This document shows, piece by piece, positions 36,335 to 45,155 of a DNA stretch of 64,000 bases. This stretch comes from Aliivibrio sp. S3MY1. GTDB taxonomy: Bacteria; Pseudomonadota; Gammaproteobacteria; Enterobacterales; Vibrionaceae. The position numbers were made by a program, and so were the translations under genes. The DNA lies in contig NZ_JARACO010000004.1 in assembly GCF_028765575.1 (NCBI RefSeq), positions 62,001-126,000 of the forward strand. Direction: 5' to 3'. The first letter of the stretch is position 1. Each line of letters starts with the position of its first letter. Below the pieces are notes generated by a model. That model saw nothing but the letters and a program-made list of their open reading frames with translations. It was not told the DNA's origin and ran no database searches.

Positions 36335-39300
36335 ATGGACATTGCACGTTATACCATTACTAAGCGTACCTCAGTGTGGGTGCTCATCACTCTGATCTTA
36401 TTTGGTGGTTACTTAAGCTATTTAAAGCTAGGTCGTTTTGAAGATCCTGAATTTGTCATTCGCCAAGCAGTCATCAACACCCCTTATTCTGGCGCAACCG
36501 CTCAAGAAGTCTCTGATGAAGTAACCGACATTATTGAAGGTGCCGTTCAATCACTTCAAGAAGTAAAAGAAGTGAAATCCGTCTCTAAACAAGGCATGTC
36601 TGAAGTTACGGTTGAAATCAAACTTGAATTTGCTCAAGGCCAAGCCGCTTTGCAACAAGTGTGGGATAAACTGCGCCGTAAAATTGGGGATGCACAACGC
36701 CTATTACCACCGGGGGCAAGCGCATCGATTGTTAATGATGACTTTTCTGATGTGTACTCGCTATTTTTTGCCGTAACAGGCGAAGGCTTTAGTGACAAAC
36801 AACTGCAAGATTATGTGGATGATTTGCGTCGCGAACTTGTGCTTGTCCCTGGTGTTGCAAAAACAGCAACACTAGGCGAACGCCAAGAAACTATTTTCGT
36901 TGAAATGTCGAGCGAGCGCATGGCGCAATTTGGCGTGTCTGCAGAAAAAGTGTATCAGGTGCTACAAAAGCAAAACATCGTAACGGTTGCCGGAAGTATT
37001 GAAACGGATGCCATGCGTATTCCTGTGATCCCAAATTCAGGAATTAACTCAATTGATGACTTAAATAACCTGCAAGTAAGCCTTGGGAATAATCATACCG
37101 TCCTTCGTTTAGGTGATATTGCAACGGTTACTCGTGGCTACCAAGAACCGACGTCTATGCTGGTTCGTTACAATGGTGAGCGCGCCGTCGGTTTTGGTAT
37201 TTCAAACGTATCAGGCGGTAACGTGGTTGATATGGGTGATGCCGTAAAAGCGCGTATTGCAGAGCTAGAAGGTCAACGTCCATTAGGGATAGAGCTTAAC
37301 GTTATCTCTATGCAATCGGATTCGGTTCGAGCATCAGTAACTAACTTTATTGATAACCTCATTGCCGCTGTTGTGATTGTATTTATCGTATTACTGCTGT
37401 TTATGGGGCTACGCTCAGGCATCATCATTGGCTTTGTTTTATTACTGACGGTTGCAGGTACGTTATGCATCATGTTAATCCAAGACATCGCAATGCAAAG
37501 GATCTCTCTGGGTGCCTTGATCATCGCATTGGGTATGCTAGTAGACAATGCGATTGTGGTCACTGACGGTATTTTAGTGCGTTTACAAACCACACCAAAT
37601 GACAGCCGTGAGAAGATTGTTTCAGATATCGTTAATGCGACTAAGTGGCCCCTTCTAGGCGGCACGGTTGTAGGTATTTGTGCCTTCAGTGCTATCGGTC
37701 TTTCTCCATCAGACATGGGCGAATACGCAGGGTCTCTATTTTGGGTGATTTTATACTCAATGCTATTAAGTTGGGTATTTGCGATTACCATCACACCAAT
37801 GCTATGCCACGATTTTCTAACCGTAAAACCAATCGATAACCAAGCGCCACCAAGCCGTATTAGTCAACAATACCGTCAATTGTTAACGTGGGTATTAGCG
37901 CATCGCGGTATTAGCGTAGGTCTTTTACTGGTTGTTTTATTTACTTCTATTTATGGTGTTCGTTATATTCCACCGGGCTTTATGCCAGAGTCTCAACGTG
38001 CTCAGTTTGTGGTTGATGTTTATTTACCACAAGGTTCAGACATTAAACGCACAGAGCAAACTATTGCGGCCATAGAGCAAGATGTAAAACAAAAACAAGG
38101 CATCACCAATATCACTAGTTTTGTCGGCGGTGGCGGCTTACGCTTCATGTTGACTTACTCACCAGAAGCGCGTAACCCAAGTTATGGTCAGCTACTGATT
38201 GATATTGATGACTATAAAAACATTGCTCCGTTGTTGGTTGAACTTCAAACCGAGTTGGATACAAAATACACCAATGCATCGATTAAAGTATGGAAATTCA
38301 TGCTAGGTCGCGGCGGCGGTAAGAAAATTGAAGCCGGATTTAAAGGCCCAGATAGCCATGTACTGCGCCAATTAGCAGAGCAAGCAAAAGCAATTATGCT
38401 TAATGACCCACAATTGATTGCTGTGCAAGACGATTGGCGTCAACAAGTGCCAGTGTTGCGCCCTCAGTTTTCAGAAGAAAAAGCACAACAATTTGGATTA
38501 ACCACACAAGAGATAAATAAAGCCATCGCTCAAACATTATCTGGACGAAACGTTGGCGTTTATCGTGAAGGTAATGACTTAATTCCAATTGTGGCTCGCT
38601 CACCAGAAACAGAGCGTAATCATCAACGTGCGATAGAAAATACAGAGGTCTTTAGCCCGACAACTGGCAGCTTTATCTCAGTAAGCCAGCTGATTGAATC
38701 ATCAAACTTAGTTTGGGAAGATGCCATTCTACGCCGTATTGATAGAATGCCGACAATTTTAGTACAAGCGGACCCAGCTCCGGGCGTACTGACAGCAGAT
38801 GCCTTTAAACAAGTAAGAGACAAAATTGAAGCTATCGAACTGCCATCAGGGTATGAGTTAATTTGGTACGGGGAATATAAAGCCTCTAAAGACGCCAATG
38901 AAGGATTAGTTACCTCTGCACCTTATGGTTTTGCAGCGATGATCTTAGCGGTTATTTTCATGTTCAACGCGCTACGTCAACCGTTGGTTATTTGGTTAAC
39001 AGCACCACTTGCGATCATTGGTGTATCAATAGGATTAGTCATATTCCAAACACCGTTTGAGTTTATGGCAATACTTGGGTTCTTAAGTCTTATTGGTATG
39101 ATGGTAAAAAATGCTATCGTACTTGTTGACCAAGCGGATGTCGAAGTAGCAAATGGTAAGCCCCCTTATAATGCAATTATTGATGCCTCATTAAGTCGTG
39201 CAAGACCAGTATTACTCGGAGCACTAACAACCATACTTGGTGTTGCTCCCCTACTTATCGACCCATTCTTTAAAAGCATGGCAGTGACTATTATGTTTGG

Positions 39301-39382
39301 TTTGTTGTTCGCAACCATACTGACATTAGTGGTTATCCCACTCTTTTATGCGATGTTCTTTAGGATCAAGATAAGTAACTAG
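36335..39382 (+). CDS. RND efflux pump permease
   Basis: The 1015-residue protein has the twelve-helix, two-porter-domain plan of hydrophobe/amphiphile RND pumps. Visible parts are the first helix with ITKRTSVWVLITLILFGGY, the large periplasmic loops, the proton-path helix GALIIALGMLVDNAIVVTDG with its aspartate, and the second-half equivalent FLSLIGMMVKNAIVLVDQAD. It uses proton-motive force to export drugs, bile-like detergents or other amphiphiles; the substrate is not known. It forms an operon with the adaptor and ends at a terminator. Confidence 0.94.
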   Translation: MDIARYTITKRTSVWVLITLILFGGYLSYLKLGRFEDPEFVIRQAVINTPYSGATAQEVSDEVTDIIEGAVQSLQEVKEVKSVSKQGMSEVTVEIKLEFAQGQAALQQVWDKLRRKIGDAQRLLPPGASASIVNDDFSDVYSLFFAVTGEGFSDKQLQDYVDDLRRELVLVPGVAKTATLGERQETIFVEMSSERMAQFGVSAEKVYQVLQKQNIVTVAGSIETDAMRIPVIPNSGINSIDDLNNLQVSLGNNHTVLRLGDIATVTRGYQEPTSMLVRYNGERAVGFGISNVSGGNVVDMGDAVKARIAELEGQRPLGIELNVISMQSDSVRASVTNFIDNLIAAVVIVFIVLLLFMGLRSGIIIGFVLLLTVAGTLCIMLIQDIAMQRISLGALIIALGMLVDNAIVVTDGILVRLQTTPNDSREKIVSDIVNATKWPLLGGTVVGICAFSAIGLSPSDMGEYAGSLFWVILYSMLLSWVFAITITPMLCHDFLTVKPIDNQAPPSRISQQYRQLLTWVLAHRGISVGLLLVVLFTSIYGVRYIPPGFMPESQRAQFVVDVYLPQGSDIKRTEQTIAAIEQDVKQKQGITNITSFVGGGGLRFMLTYSPEARNPSYGQLLIDIDDYKNIAPLLVELQTELDTKYTNASIKVWKFMLGRGGGKKIEAGFKGPDSHVLRQLAEQAKAIMLNDPQLIAVQDDWRQQVPVLRPQFSEEKAQQFGLTTQEINKAIAQTLSGRNVGVYREGNDLIPIVARSPETERNHQRAIENTEVFSPTTGSFISVSQLIESSNLVWEDAILRRIDRMPTILVQADPAPGVLTADAFKQVRDKIEAIELPSGYELIWYGEYKASKDANEGLVTSAPYGFAAMILAVIFMFNALRQPLVIWLTAPLAIIGVSIGLVIFQTPFEFMAILGFLSLIGMMVKNAIVLVDQADVEVANGKPPYNAIIDASLSRARPVLLGALTTILGVAPLLIDPFFKSMAVTIMFGLLFATILTLVVIPLFYAMFFRIKISN

Positions 39383-39408
39383 TTAAAACTACTGAGTAAC
39401 AGGCACAA

Positions 39409-39435
39409 AAAAGGAGCGTTCAATACGCTCCTTTT
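39409..39435. terminator. Bidirectional terminator after RND operon
   Basis: AAAAGGAGCGT (39409-39419) pairs with ACGCTCCTTTT (39425-39435), an 11-bp stem between the convergent RND and focA genes. Confidence 0.85.
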
Positions 39436-39485
39436 CTTTATCTAATATCTATCTAAAATTTACATAAGCAATTTAACGCATCAAA

Positions 39486-40334
39486 TTAATGATTGTTTGG
39501 CTCACGTAGATAGATGATCCAGTAACCCATACCAACAAAAATACCACCACCAATGATGTTACCAATCGTCACCGGGATAAGGTTATTAATAACAAAATTA
39601 CTTAATGTTAAGTCAGCAAAATCTAACGCAGAATAACCACTTGCCGCCCAGAACTCAGGAGATGCAAATGTTTTAATACCGACAGCCATTGGAATTTGGA
39701 ACATGTTTGCAATACAGTGCTCAAAGCCCGCAGAAACAAACATAGCAACCGGAAGGATCATCACTAAGATCTTATCTGTTAATGTACGGCCAGAGAATGT
39801 CATCCACACACCAACACACACTAAAACATTACACATAAGACCTAGCGCAATCGCCTGCCAAAAGCCGTGATGAAGTTTATGCTGAGCAATCTTCATGGTA
39901 TTAATACCAACCGCGCCACCATCATTCATGTATTGCTTTGCAACTAGCATGATACCAACCAGTAGCATAGCACCAATAAAGTTACCAACATAAACAACAG
40001 CCCAGTTAGCACACAGGTTTTTCCAGCTAATTTTACCACTTGCACGGGCAACCAATGTTAATACTGAACTCGTAAATAGTTCACCACCAGTAACGACAAC
40101 CAAAATAAGACCAAGACTAAAGGCAAGGCCCCCAATAAAATGAGACATACCCCAAGGCATTGACTCAGCACCCGTCGTTACTGTGGTATAAAAAATAAAA
40201 GCAATACCGATGTGAATACCAGCAGTGATCGCTAATAAAAATGATTTGAATGGGTCTTTAGTTGCTTTTGCTACGCCAACTTCAGCAGCGCGTTCAGCCA
40301 TTTGTGGCGGTAATAAAGAGTCGAACTGGTTCAT
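39486..40334 (-). CDS. focA: Formate channel FocA
   Basis: FocA is a pentameric formate channel of the formate/nitrite transporter family. From the ATG at 40334 (MNQFDSLLPPQMAERAAEVG) it has 282 residues, close to the E. coli 285. It has six hydrophobic segments, the conserved LVVVTGGELFTSS and the histidine-bearing VSAGFEHCIANMFQIPMAVG that lines the channel. A longer frame goes back to 40424 but lacks homology to the family as I recall it. Unlike the E. coli focA-pfl operon, no pflB is adjacent. An ordinary ribosome site is not obvious. Confidence 0.9.
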   Translation of the reverse strand: MNQFDSLLPPQMAERAAEVGVAKATKDPFKSFLLAITAGIHIGIAFIFYTTVTTGAESMPWGMSHFIGGLAFSLGLILVVVTGGELFTSSVLTLVARASGKISWKNLCANWAVVYVGNFIGAMLLVGIMLVAKQYMNDGGAVGINTMKIAQHKLHHGFWQAIALGLMCNVLVCVGVWMTFSGRTLTDKILVMILPVAMFVSAGFEHCIANMFQIPMAVGIKTFASPEFWAASGYSALDFADLTLSNFVINNLIPVTIGNIIGGGIFVGMGYWIIYLREPNNH

Positions 40335-40503
40335 AATAGAAACATTTTGATACAAGTGAATAGGAATGTCGGATAATCCTCCTATTTTGTAGCGAGTACA
40401 AGCAATTTTCTGGTCTGAAAGCATTAAAATTGAGAAAATTTACAACTATTTCCAAAAAATACAAAATGTGACATGGTTCACGCTCATTAAGTAAATATAA
40501 GAT

Positions 40504-40689
40504 TTAAATTTTGATGTCTATCTTATCTTTATGACGACGATCTTGTTTAAACCGTCTCTCATATAGAACAGACTTAGAAGGGTAATTTCGACGTTCCTTT
40601 TTATTACGTAACTCTTCTTGATACGTTCCGTCAACATCCACGGTTTCGATAATGTTTTCTTCTACATCAGGCAATGATTTCTTATTCAT
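40504..40689 (-). CDS. Small highly charged hypothetical protein
   Basis: I do not recognise this 61-residue protein. Its first half is acidic (SLPDVEENIIETVDVDGT) and its second half is strongly basic with RR motifs (KKERRNYPSK, YERRFKQDRRHKDK). It starts nine bases after the tag stop codon, behind a GGAAA ribosome site (reverse strand), and so is probably co-transcribed with tag. The RRxxxDRR pattern recalls short basic tails of some Vibrio membrane-linked proteins, but no function is supported. No signal peptide or membrane segment. Confidence 0.6.
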   Translation of the reverse strand: MNKKSLPDVEENIIETVDVDGTYQEELRNKKERRNYPSKSVLYERRFKQDRRHKDKIDIKI

Positions 40690-40698
40690 TACTTTTCC

Positions 40699-41265
40699 TT
40701 ACTGTTGTTTATTATAACAAGGGCAACTAACCAAATGATCATTAACAACCCCAGTTGCTTGCAAAAAGGCATAGCAAATAGTTGAACCAACAAACTTAAA
40801 ACCACGTTTCTTTAAATCTTTACTTAGCTTATCTGATAGCTCCGTTGTTGCAGGCACCTCAGACATACTTTGCCAATGATTGTTGATCGGTGTTTTATTG
40901 ACATAACCCCATAGATAATGAGAAAAACTGCCGAACTCTTTTTGTATGCCAATAAAAGCATGAGCGTTAGTAATTGTAGAGTTAATTTTAAGTCGGTTGC
41001 GTATAATTCGTGCATCCAACATTAAGGCTTCTACTTTGTCTTGATCGTATTGACTGATTTTTTCAATATCAAATTGATCAAATAGAAGACGATACCCTTC
41101 TCGCTTTTTTAAAATAGTCGACCAGCTTAATCCAGCTTGCGCACCTTCTAAAGTTAAATACTCAAATAATTCATCATCAGAATAAACTGGTACACCCCAT
41201 TCATTGTCATGATAATCCCTATCTAAATCAGAAACCTCTGCCCAATCACAACGTTTTTTACTCAT
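40699..41265 (-). CDS. tag: DNA-3-methyladenine glycosylase I
   Basis: Tag removes 3-methyladenine from alkylated DNA. The 188-residue protein equals the E. coli enzyme in size. It starts MSKKRCDWAEVSDLDRDYHDNEWG, giving the zinc ligands C6 and H19; the C-terminal ligands are in NDHLVSCPCY. The substrate pocket region LEGAQAGLSWSTILKKREGY and the segment GFKFVGSTICYAFLQATGVV are typical. A 61-residue unknown gene follows closely on the same strand. Confidence 0.96.
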   Translation of the reverse strand: MSKKRCDWAEVSDLDRDYHDNEWGVPVYSDDELFEYLTLEGAQAGLSWSTILKKREGYRLLFDQFDIEKISQYDQDKVEALMLDARIIRNRLKINSTITNAHAFIGIQKEFGSFSHYLWGYVNKTPINNHWQSMSEVPATTELSDKLSKDLKKRGFKFVGSTICYAFLQATGVVNDHLVSCPCYNKQQ

Positions 41266-41385
41266 AATTACAACCTCTTGGCTCAGACAAGTTAACTAAG
41301 CTCACACTACCGCAACTAGTATTCTATTCCATATAATCATTATGCTACCATTTGCGCACTTTTTCCTGAATGGCTGGCTGTCTGT

Positions 41386-41826
41386 ATGAAAATACTTTCT
41401 ATTGTATTCAACATATTATTTGTTGCTGCCTTATTGCTTATCGGCTTCTTTTTCTCTGACATGACGAATATTGTCAAAAACCAAATGAAGTCAAGCATTG
41501 CGATTGAAGATACTTGCCAACTGTCCAGCCAGACTTGCACACAACATGGGGTTGATATTCGTCTCCAAAAAGACATTCTTACGCCTTTAGAACCTAGCTC
41601 TATTACTGTTAAATGGCCAAATACACACTCAGAAAAGCTCCTTATTTCTCTCCAAGCGGTTGATATGGAAATGGGGGATCCTATTTTTCAACTCACCAAA
41701 ACCAACGACAATACGTTTGAAGGCGAGATCCTATTACCTATTTGTACTCAAGATACCATGATGTGGACAGGAACCCTGACTGATGGAAATTTAGACGTCA
41801 CTATTTCATTAAAGGCTCAGCAATGA
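41386..41826 (+). CDS. Membrane-anchored hypothetical protein of a copper gene trio
   Basis: The 146-residue protein has one N-terminal membrane segment (ILSIVFNILFVAALLLIGFF) and a periplasmic part with three cysteines (DTCQLSSQTC and ILLPICTQD). I do not recognise a family. Its stop overlaps the SCO1-like gene by four bases (ATGA), and a PCuAC copper chaperone follows, so it probably takes part in delivering copper to a cuproprotein such as cytochrome oxidase. The CxxxxxC pair could bind copper or form a disulfide; this is inference from context. Confidence 0.72.
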   Translation: MKILSIVFNILFVAALLLIGFFFSDMTNIVKNQMKSSIAIEDTCQLSSQTCTQHGVDIRLQKDILTPLEPSSITVKWPNTHSEKLLISLQAVDMEMGDPIFQLTKTNDNTFEGEILLPICTQDTMMWTGTLTDGNLDVTISLKAQQ

Positions 41827-42380
41827 AAAAATTCTTACTCATTATCGCGATCGTATTTTCAGGGTTTACATTAAAACAGCTCTACTTAGCAAACGTCACT
41901 GACGATGTGTCTCTTTATGGTGAAAGCAATAATGCCATTACTCTGTTTGATCTGAACGATCCACGTATTCGCATTGTCTATTTTGGCTTTACTCATTGTC
42001 CTGATGTTTGCCCGACCTCATTAGCCATGCTCTCAGGCGCATTCAACCAACTAGACGACACCACATTATCTCAATTTCGTCCTGTTTTTATCACGCTTGA
42101 TCCACAAAGAGACTCACCAGAGCACGCTGCTGAATACGCACATTACTTTCATAAAAAGATAGAAGGCAGCTCTGGTTCATTGCAAACGGTCAATATGTTA
42201 GCTGAGCGTTACGACGTCACCTTCCATAAAACCGAACTCAAAAACTCTGCATTAGAGTATACGATTGATCACTCCTCTTATTTTTACTTTTTAAAACCAG
42301 ATGGAACATTAATCACCAAAGTGCCTCATAGCGTAACACCTGATCCAATAGTGAGAGCGATGCTATCTCTTTCACAATAA
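41823..42380 (+). CDS. SCO1/SenC-family copper protein
   Basis: SCO proteins are membrane-anchored thioredoxin-fold proteins that help build the CuA site of cytochrome c oxidase. The 185-residue protein has an N-terminal anchor (FLLIIAIVFSGFTLKQLYL), the copper motif CxxxC in FGFTHCPDVCPTSLAML and the third ligand histidine in IDHSSYFYFLKPDG. FITLDPQRDSPEHAAEYA is a typical SCO stretch. It overlaps the preceding unknown gene by four bases and is followed after 48 bases by the PCuAC gene. Confidence 0.92.
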   Translation: MKKFLLIIAIVFSGFTLKQLYLANVTDDVSLYGESNNAITLFDLNDPRIRIVYFGFTHCPDVCPTSLAMLSGAFNQLDDTTLSQFRPVFITLDPQRDSPEHAAEYAHYFHKKIEGSSGSLQTVNMLAERYDVTFHKTELKNSALEYTIDHSSYFYFLKPDGTLITKVPHSVTPDPIVRAMLSLSQ

Positions 42381-42428
42381 AAATAACTCGTGTCCCTAAG
42401 GGACCATTACTTCTTAAAGGAATATCCG

Positions 42429-42875
42429 ATGAAAAAAACCACCTTTGCTCTAAGTGCCCTTTTACTTAGCGCTAGCGCTTTTGCTCAAAGCAATTTAATC
42501 ATTGAAAATCCATACGCACGTGCAACGCCACCCAATGCGGTAAATAGCGCGATTTTCATGATCATAAAAAATGGCGGCGATAACGATCAAACACTGGTAT
42601 CTGCCACTACCTCAGCCGCAAATAAAGTTGAGCTTCATACCGTAATAAAAACAGATGGTATGATGAAAATGCGTCAAGTCGAATCAATGACCATTAAAAA
42701 AAATGCAGACACCGAGCTAAAACCGGGTGGATTACACATTATGCTTTTTGAATTAACAGGCCCACTAAAAGAAGAAGAGTTTATTGATGTCACCCTAAAT
42801 TTTGCCAATGGTGATAAAGAGCAATTTAAAGCGCCGGTGAAAAAAGTAATGGCAGGAATGAAACACAAAATGTAG
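42429..42875 (+). CDS. Periplasmic copper chaperone PCuAC
   Basis: From the ATG at 42429 (AAAGGAATATCCG upstream) the protein has 148 residues, with a signal peptide ending near SAFAQS. The mature part has the PCuAC motif H-x10-M-x21-H-x-M in outline: LHTVIKTDGMMKMRQVE followed by LKPGGLHIMLFEL, and a methionine/histidine tail MAGMKHKM. PCuAC hands Cu(I) to the oxidase CuA site, often with a SCO protein, whose gene is directly upstream. An earlier GTG start at 42390 is less likely because the signal peptide would be buried. Confidence 0.9.
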   Translation: MKKTTFALSALLLSASAFAQSNLIIENPYARATPPNAVNSAIFMIIKNGGDNDQTLVSATTSAANKVELHTVIKTDGMMKMRQVESMTIKKNADTELKPGGLHIMLFELTGPLKEEEFIDVTLNFANGDKEQFKAPVKKVMAGMKHKM

Positions 42876-42961
42876 CCGTGATCTGGTTTAGTAGCATAAT
42901 GTCTTTCCACTAAATCAAAGTGTCCGATTAGAGATATATATAATTAATTGTAGCTGTCAAA

Positions 42962-42992
42962 CTGCATCTCCTTAACCCCTAACGAGATGCAG
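42962..42992. promoter_or_regulatory. Inverted repeat just before the EamA gene
   Basis: CTGCATCTC (42962-42970) and GAGATGCAG (42984-42992) form a perfect 9-bp inverted repeat with a 13-base loop, ending five bases before the ATG at 42998. It could be an operator or an mRNA hairpin covering the ribosome site. No T-run follows. Confidence 0.45.
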
Positions 42993-42997
42993 ATCAC

Positions 42998-43894
42998 ATG
43001 TATTATCTATTACCGCTATTCACCGTACTTATTTGGGGCGGCAATTCAATTATCAATAAGATGGCGGCTTCCGCTATCGAGCCAAGTGCGATGAGTTTTT
43101 ATCGTTGGGCATTTGCGATGCTTTTATTGACTCCATTTTGTTTGCCTTCGGTCATTAGAACACGCCATATTATTCGACCTTATTTAGCTAAACTCGCATT
43201 ATTAGCCTTGCTTGGCATGGTGATAAATCAATCATTAGGTTACTACGCAGGGTTAACCACCACCGCTTCGAATATGTCGTTAATTATTTCTTTAGTGCCC
43301 CTAATCAGTGTTTTTCTTAGTGTTCCATTGCTAGGAAAACGCATCTCAGCAGTAAGCATTGTTGGCGCTGTGATTTCGTTAGTAGGCTTAACATTCATGT
43401 TAGGCCATGGTGATATGACCTTCTTTATGCATCAACCAATAACCCAAGGTGATGGCTTAATCGTAATCGCGGCAATCACTTATGCTGCCTATTGTGTATT
43501 ACTGAAGCGTTGGAAAATGCCAATCACTAACTGGCAAATGATTTACATGCAAGGTATCTTTGCCGTTGCCATGCTAACACCACTATGGCTAACCAGTGAC
43601 AATTTATTACCAACAAAAGATTCTATCCCTCTAATTATGTATGCCTCTATTGCTGCCTCTATTGCTGCACCTTGGATGTGGGTAAAAGCGATTGATGTGA
43701 TTGGTGCTGAATCTAGCGCCATGTTCATGAATTTAATGCCTGTCGTCGCAGTTTCTCTTGCGGCCGTTTTATTAGGTGAGAAGATTGAGATCTATCATTT
43801 GATGGGAGGAGTAATGGTCATCTCTGGTGTTATATTGGCTCAAGTGAAAACAAAAAAAGCCAAGCAAGAAGCAAGTTTACTTATCAAAGCGTAA
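42998..43894 (+). CDS. EamA/DMT-family transporter
   Basis: The 298-residue inner-membrane protein has ten hydrophobic segments in two repeated EamA halves: LIWGGNSIINKMAAS and FYRWAFAMLLL in the first, ITYAAYCVLLKRW and ASIAAPWMWVKAIDVIGAES in the second. Family members export amino acids and other metabolites; the substrate is unknown. No clear Shine-Dalgarno is seen other than the GAGATG inside a perfect inverted repeat just upstream. It ends at a bidirectional terminator. Confidence 0.88.
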   Translation: MYYLLPLFTVLIWGGNSIINKMAASAIEPSAMSFYRWAFAMLLLTPFCLPSVIRTRHIIRPYLAKLALLALLGMVINQSLGYYAGLTTTASNMSLIISLVPLISVFLSVPLLGKRISAVSIVGAVISLVGLTFMLGHGDMTFFMHQPITQGDGLIVIAAITYAAYCVLLKRWKMPITNWQMIYMQGIFAVAMLTPLWLTSDNLLPTKDSIPLIMYASIAASIAAPWMWVKAIDVIGAESSAMFMNLMPVVAVSLAAVLLGEKIEIYHLMGGVMVISGVILAQVKTKKAKQEASLLIKA

Positions 43895-43920
43895 TTATCG
43901 TGATAGTAAAATGATATAAG

Positions 43921-43950
43921 AAAGCCGACGGTTTATACGTCGGCTTTTTT
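43921..43950. terminator. Terminator after EamA gene
   Basis: AAAGCCGACG (43921-43930) pairs with CGTCGGCTTT (43938-43947), followed by a T-run on the plus strand. Confidence 0.85.
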
Positions 43951-43990
43951 GTGGCTATTCGTTCGTTGTTACTGAATAATTAAATGATGA

Positions 43991-44248
43991 TTAGTTACTC
44001 ACCATCTCATGGTGCTTAATCAACTGCTTATACAGGATGTCTTTTAATGCCATACGCTGATGCTTAAGTGTATTCATATTCTCATCATCAATTGGGCTAC
44101 CAGAAATCTCTAACTGTCGAATGTCATAATCCAATTTATGATATTTTTGAAGTTCAGCTTTGAATGCAGGATCATCATGATTTAGATGAACAATGTCTAA
44201 TTTAAGCTCTGGAAAATCTAAGATAAAAGCATGGTTTTCATTTAGCAT
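43991..44248 (-). CDS. YdcH-like DUF465 protein
   Basis: The 85-residue protein matches DUF465: NHAFILDFPELKLDIVHLNH, then F-x4-KYHKLDYDIRQLE and LKHQRMALKDILYKQL. It is largely helical and probably dimerises as a coiled coil; no function is established for the family. The start at 44248 follows AAGGAAG; the open frame extends to 44299 but without family support. It stands between the EamA gene and the siderophore operon. Confidence 0.85.
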   Translation of the reverse strand: MLNENHAFILDFPELKLDIVHLNHDDPAFKAELQKYHKLDYDIRQLEISGSPIDDENMNTLKHQRMALKDILYKQLIKHHEMVSN

Positions 44249-44349
44249 TGGCACTTCCTTTTCTATCAGATTATCTTCAGTATAAGAGCAATCTATCAAA
44301 AGAAATGTGCCGTATCACACAAAATTAATCACGGATTTTCTGCAAGAAA

Positions 44350-45144
44350 TTAGCCCTCAGCGAGTTGATCTTCATGCTTCGCTACTTTATGTCCATCTTC
44401 AGTACAACCCTCTTTCCAATAACTACTGATATAAAGATCGTCTTTATCTATTTCTTTTTCGTTACGGAAATACGTACGAAGCGCTCTCATTTGATTAAAC
44501 TCACACGCACTCCAAGCCGAAACTCGACCCGCTTTCCACTCTTGCGCTCGAACTGTCTCTGTTAAATCTTGATCATCCGATTTAAGTACCCACACTAACT
44601 CAATGCCTTGTGGTTTAACTAAAGCCTGTTTATCTGATTGATGGTTAATTTCAATAACGGCATACCCTACCGCTGTCGTAGGGAGTACTTCAAGTTTCGC
44701 AGACAAAGCAGGTAACGCTGTCATATCTGCCACTAGAAAGAACCAATCCGCATTATGATTAAGCCCTTTAATACTTCCTGGACCTGCAATTGAGATCGTA
44801 TCACCACTAACGGCATTTTGAGCCCAAGCCGAAGCAAAGCCGCCGGTTTCAGCACTCATCACTGTATTCGCATGGTGATGGCGAACAAAATCCACATCCA
44901 GTTCATTCTGCTCTTTTCTCAAATTACGCACAGTATAAGTGCGCATCATTGGACGAGCCCCTTCTGCTATTTCAGAAAGATCGGTTCCGCCATTTTCATT
45001 AAACAGAAGCTTAATGTAGCCTCCTTCTGTTTCCATCGTAAAATCAGACAAGTCATCCGCTTTAAACGTAATACGCTGCATATTAGAAGTAAATTGCACA
45101 CTCTTTAAAACAGTCAATACTCGTGGTGAGGGTTTATTACTCAT
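44350..45144 (-). CDS. Siderophore-interacting ferric reductase (ViuB-like)
   Basis: This 264-residue flavoprotein releases iron from an imported ferric siderophore by reduction. It has the FAD motif RTYTVRNLR (RxYT) and a long SIP-type C-terminal domain with GRVSAWSACEF and the end ISSYWKEGCTEDGHKVAKHE, as in ViuB-type proteins. It is the last gene of the operon whose earlier genes encode a binding protein, two permeases and an ATPase, so it acts in the cytoplasm on the siderophore they import. It starts 11 bases after the ATPase gene. Confidence 0.9.
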   Translation of the reverse strand: MSNKPSPRVLTVLKSVQFTSNMQRITFKADDLSDFTMETEGGYIKLLFNENGGTDLSEIAEGARPMMRTYTVRNLRKEQNELDVDFVRHHHANTVMSAETGGFASAWAQNAVSGDTISIAGPGSIKGLNHNADWFFLVADMTALPALSAKLEVLPTTAVGYAVIEINHQSDKQALVKPQGIELVWVLKSDDQDLTETVRAQEWKAGRVSAWSACEFNQMRALRTYFRNEKEIDKDDLYISSYWKEGCTEDGHKVAKHEDQLAEG

Positions 45145-45155
45145 AACTTAATCCT

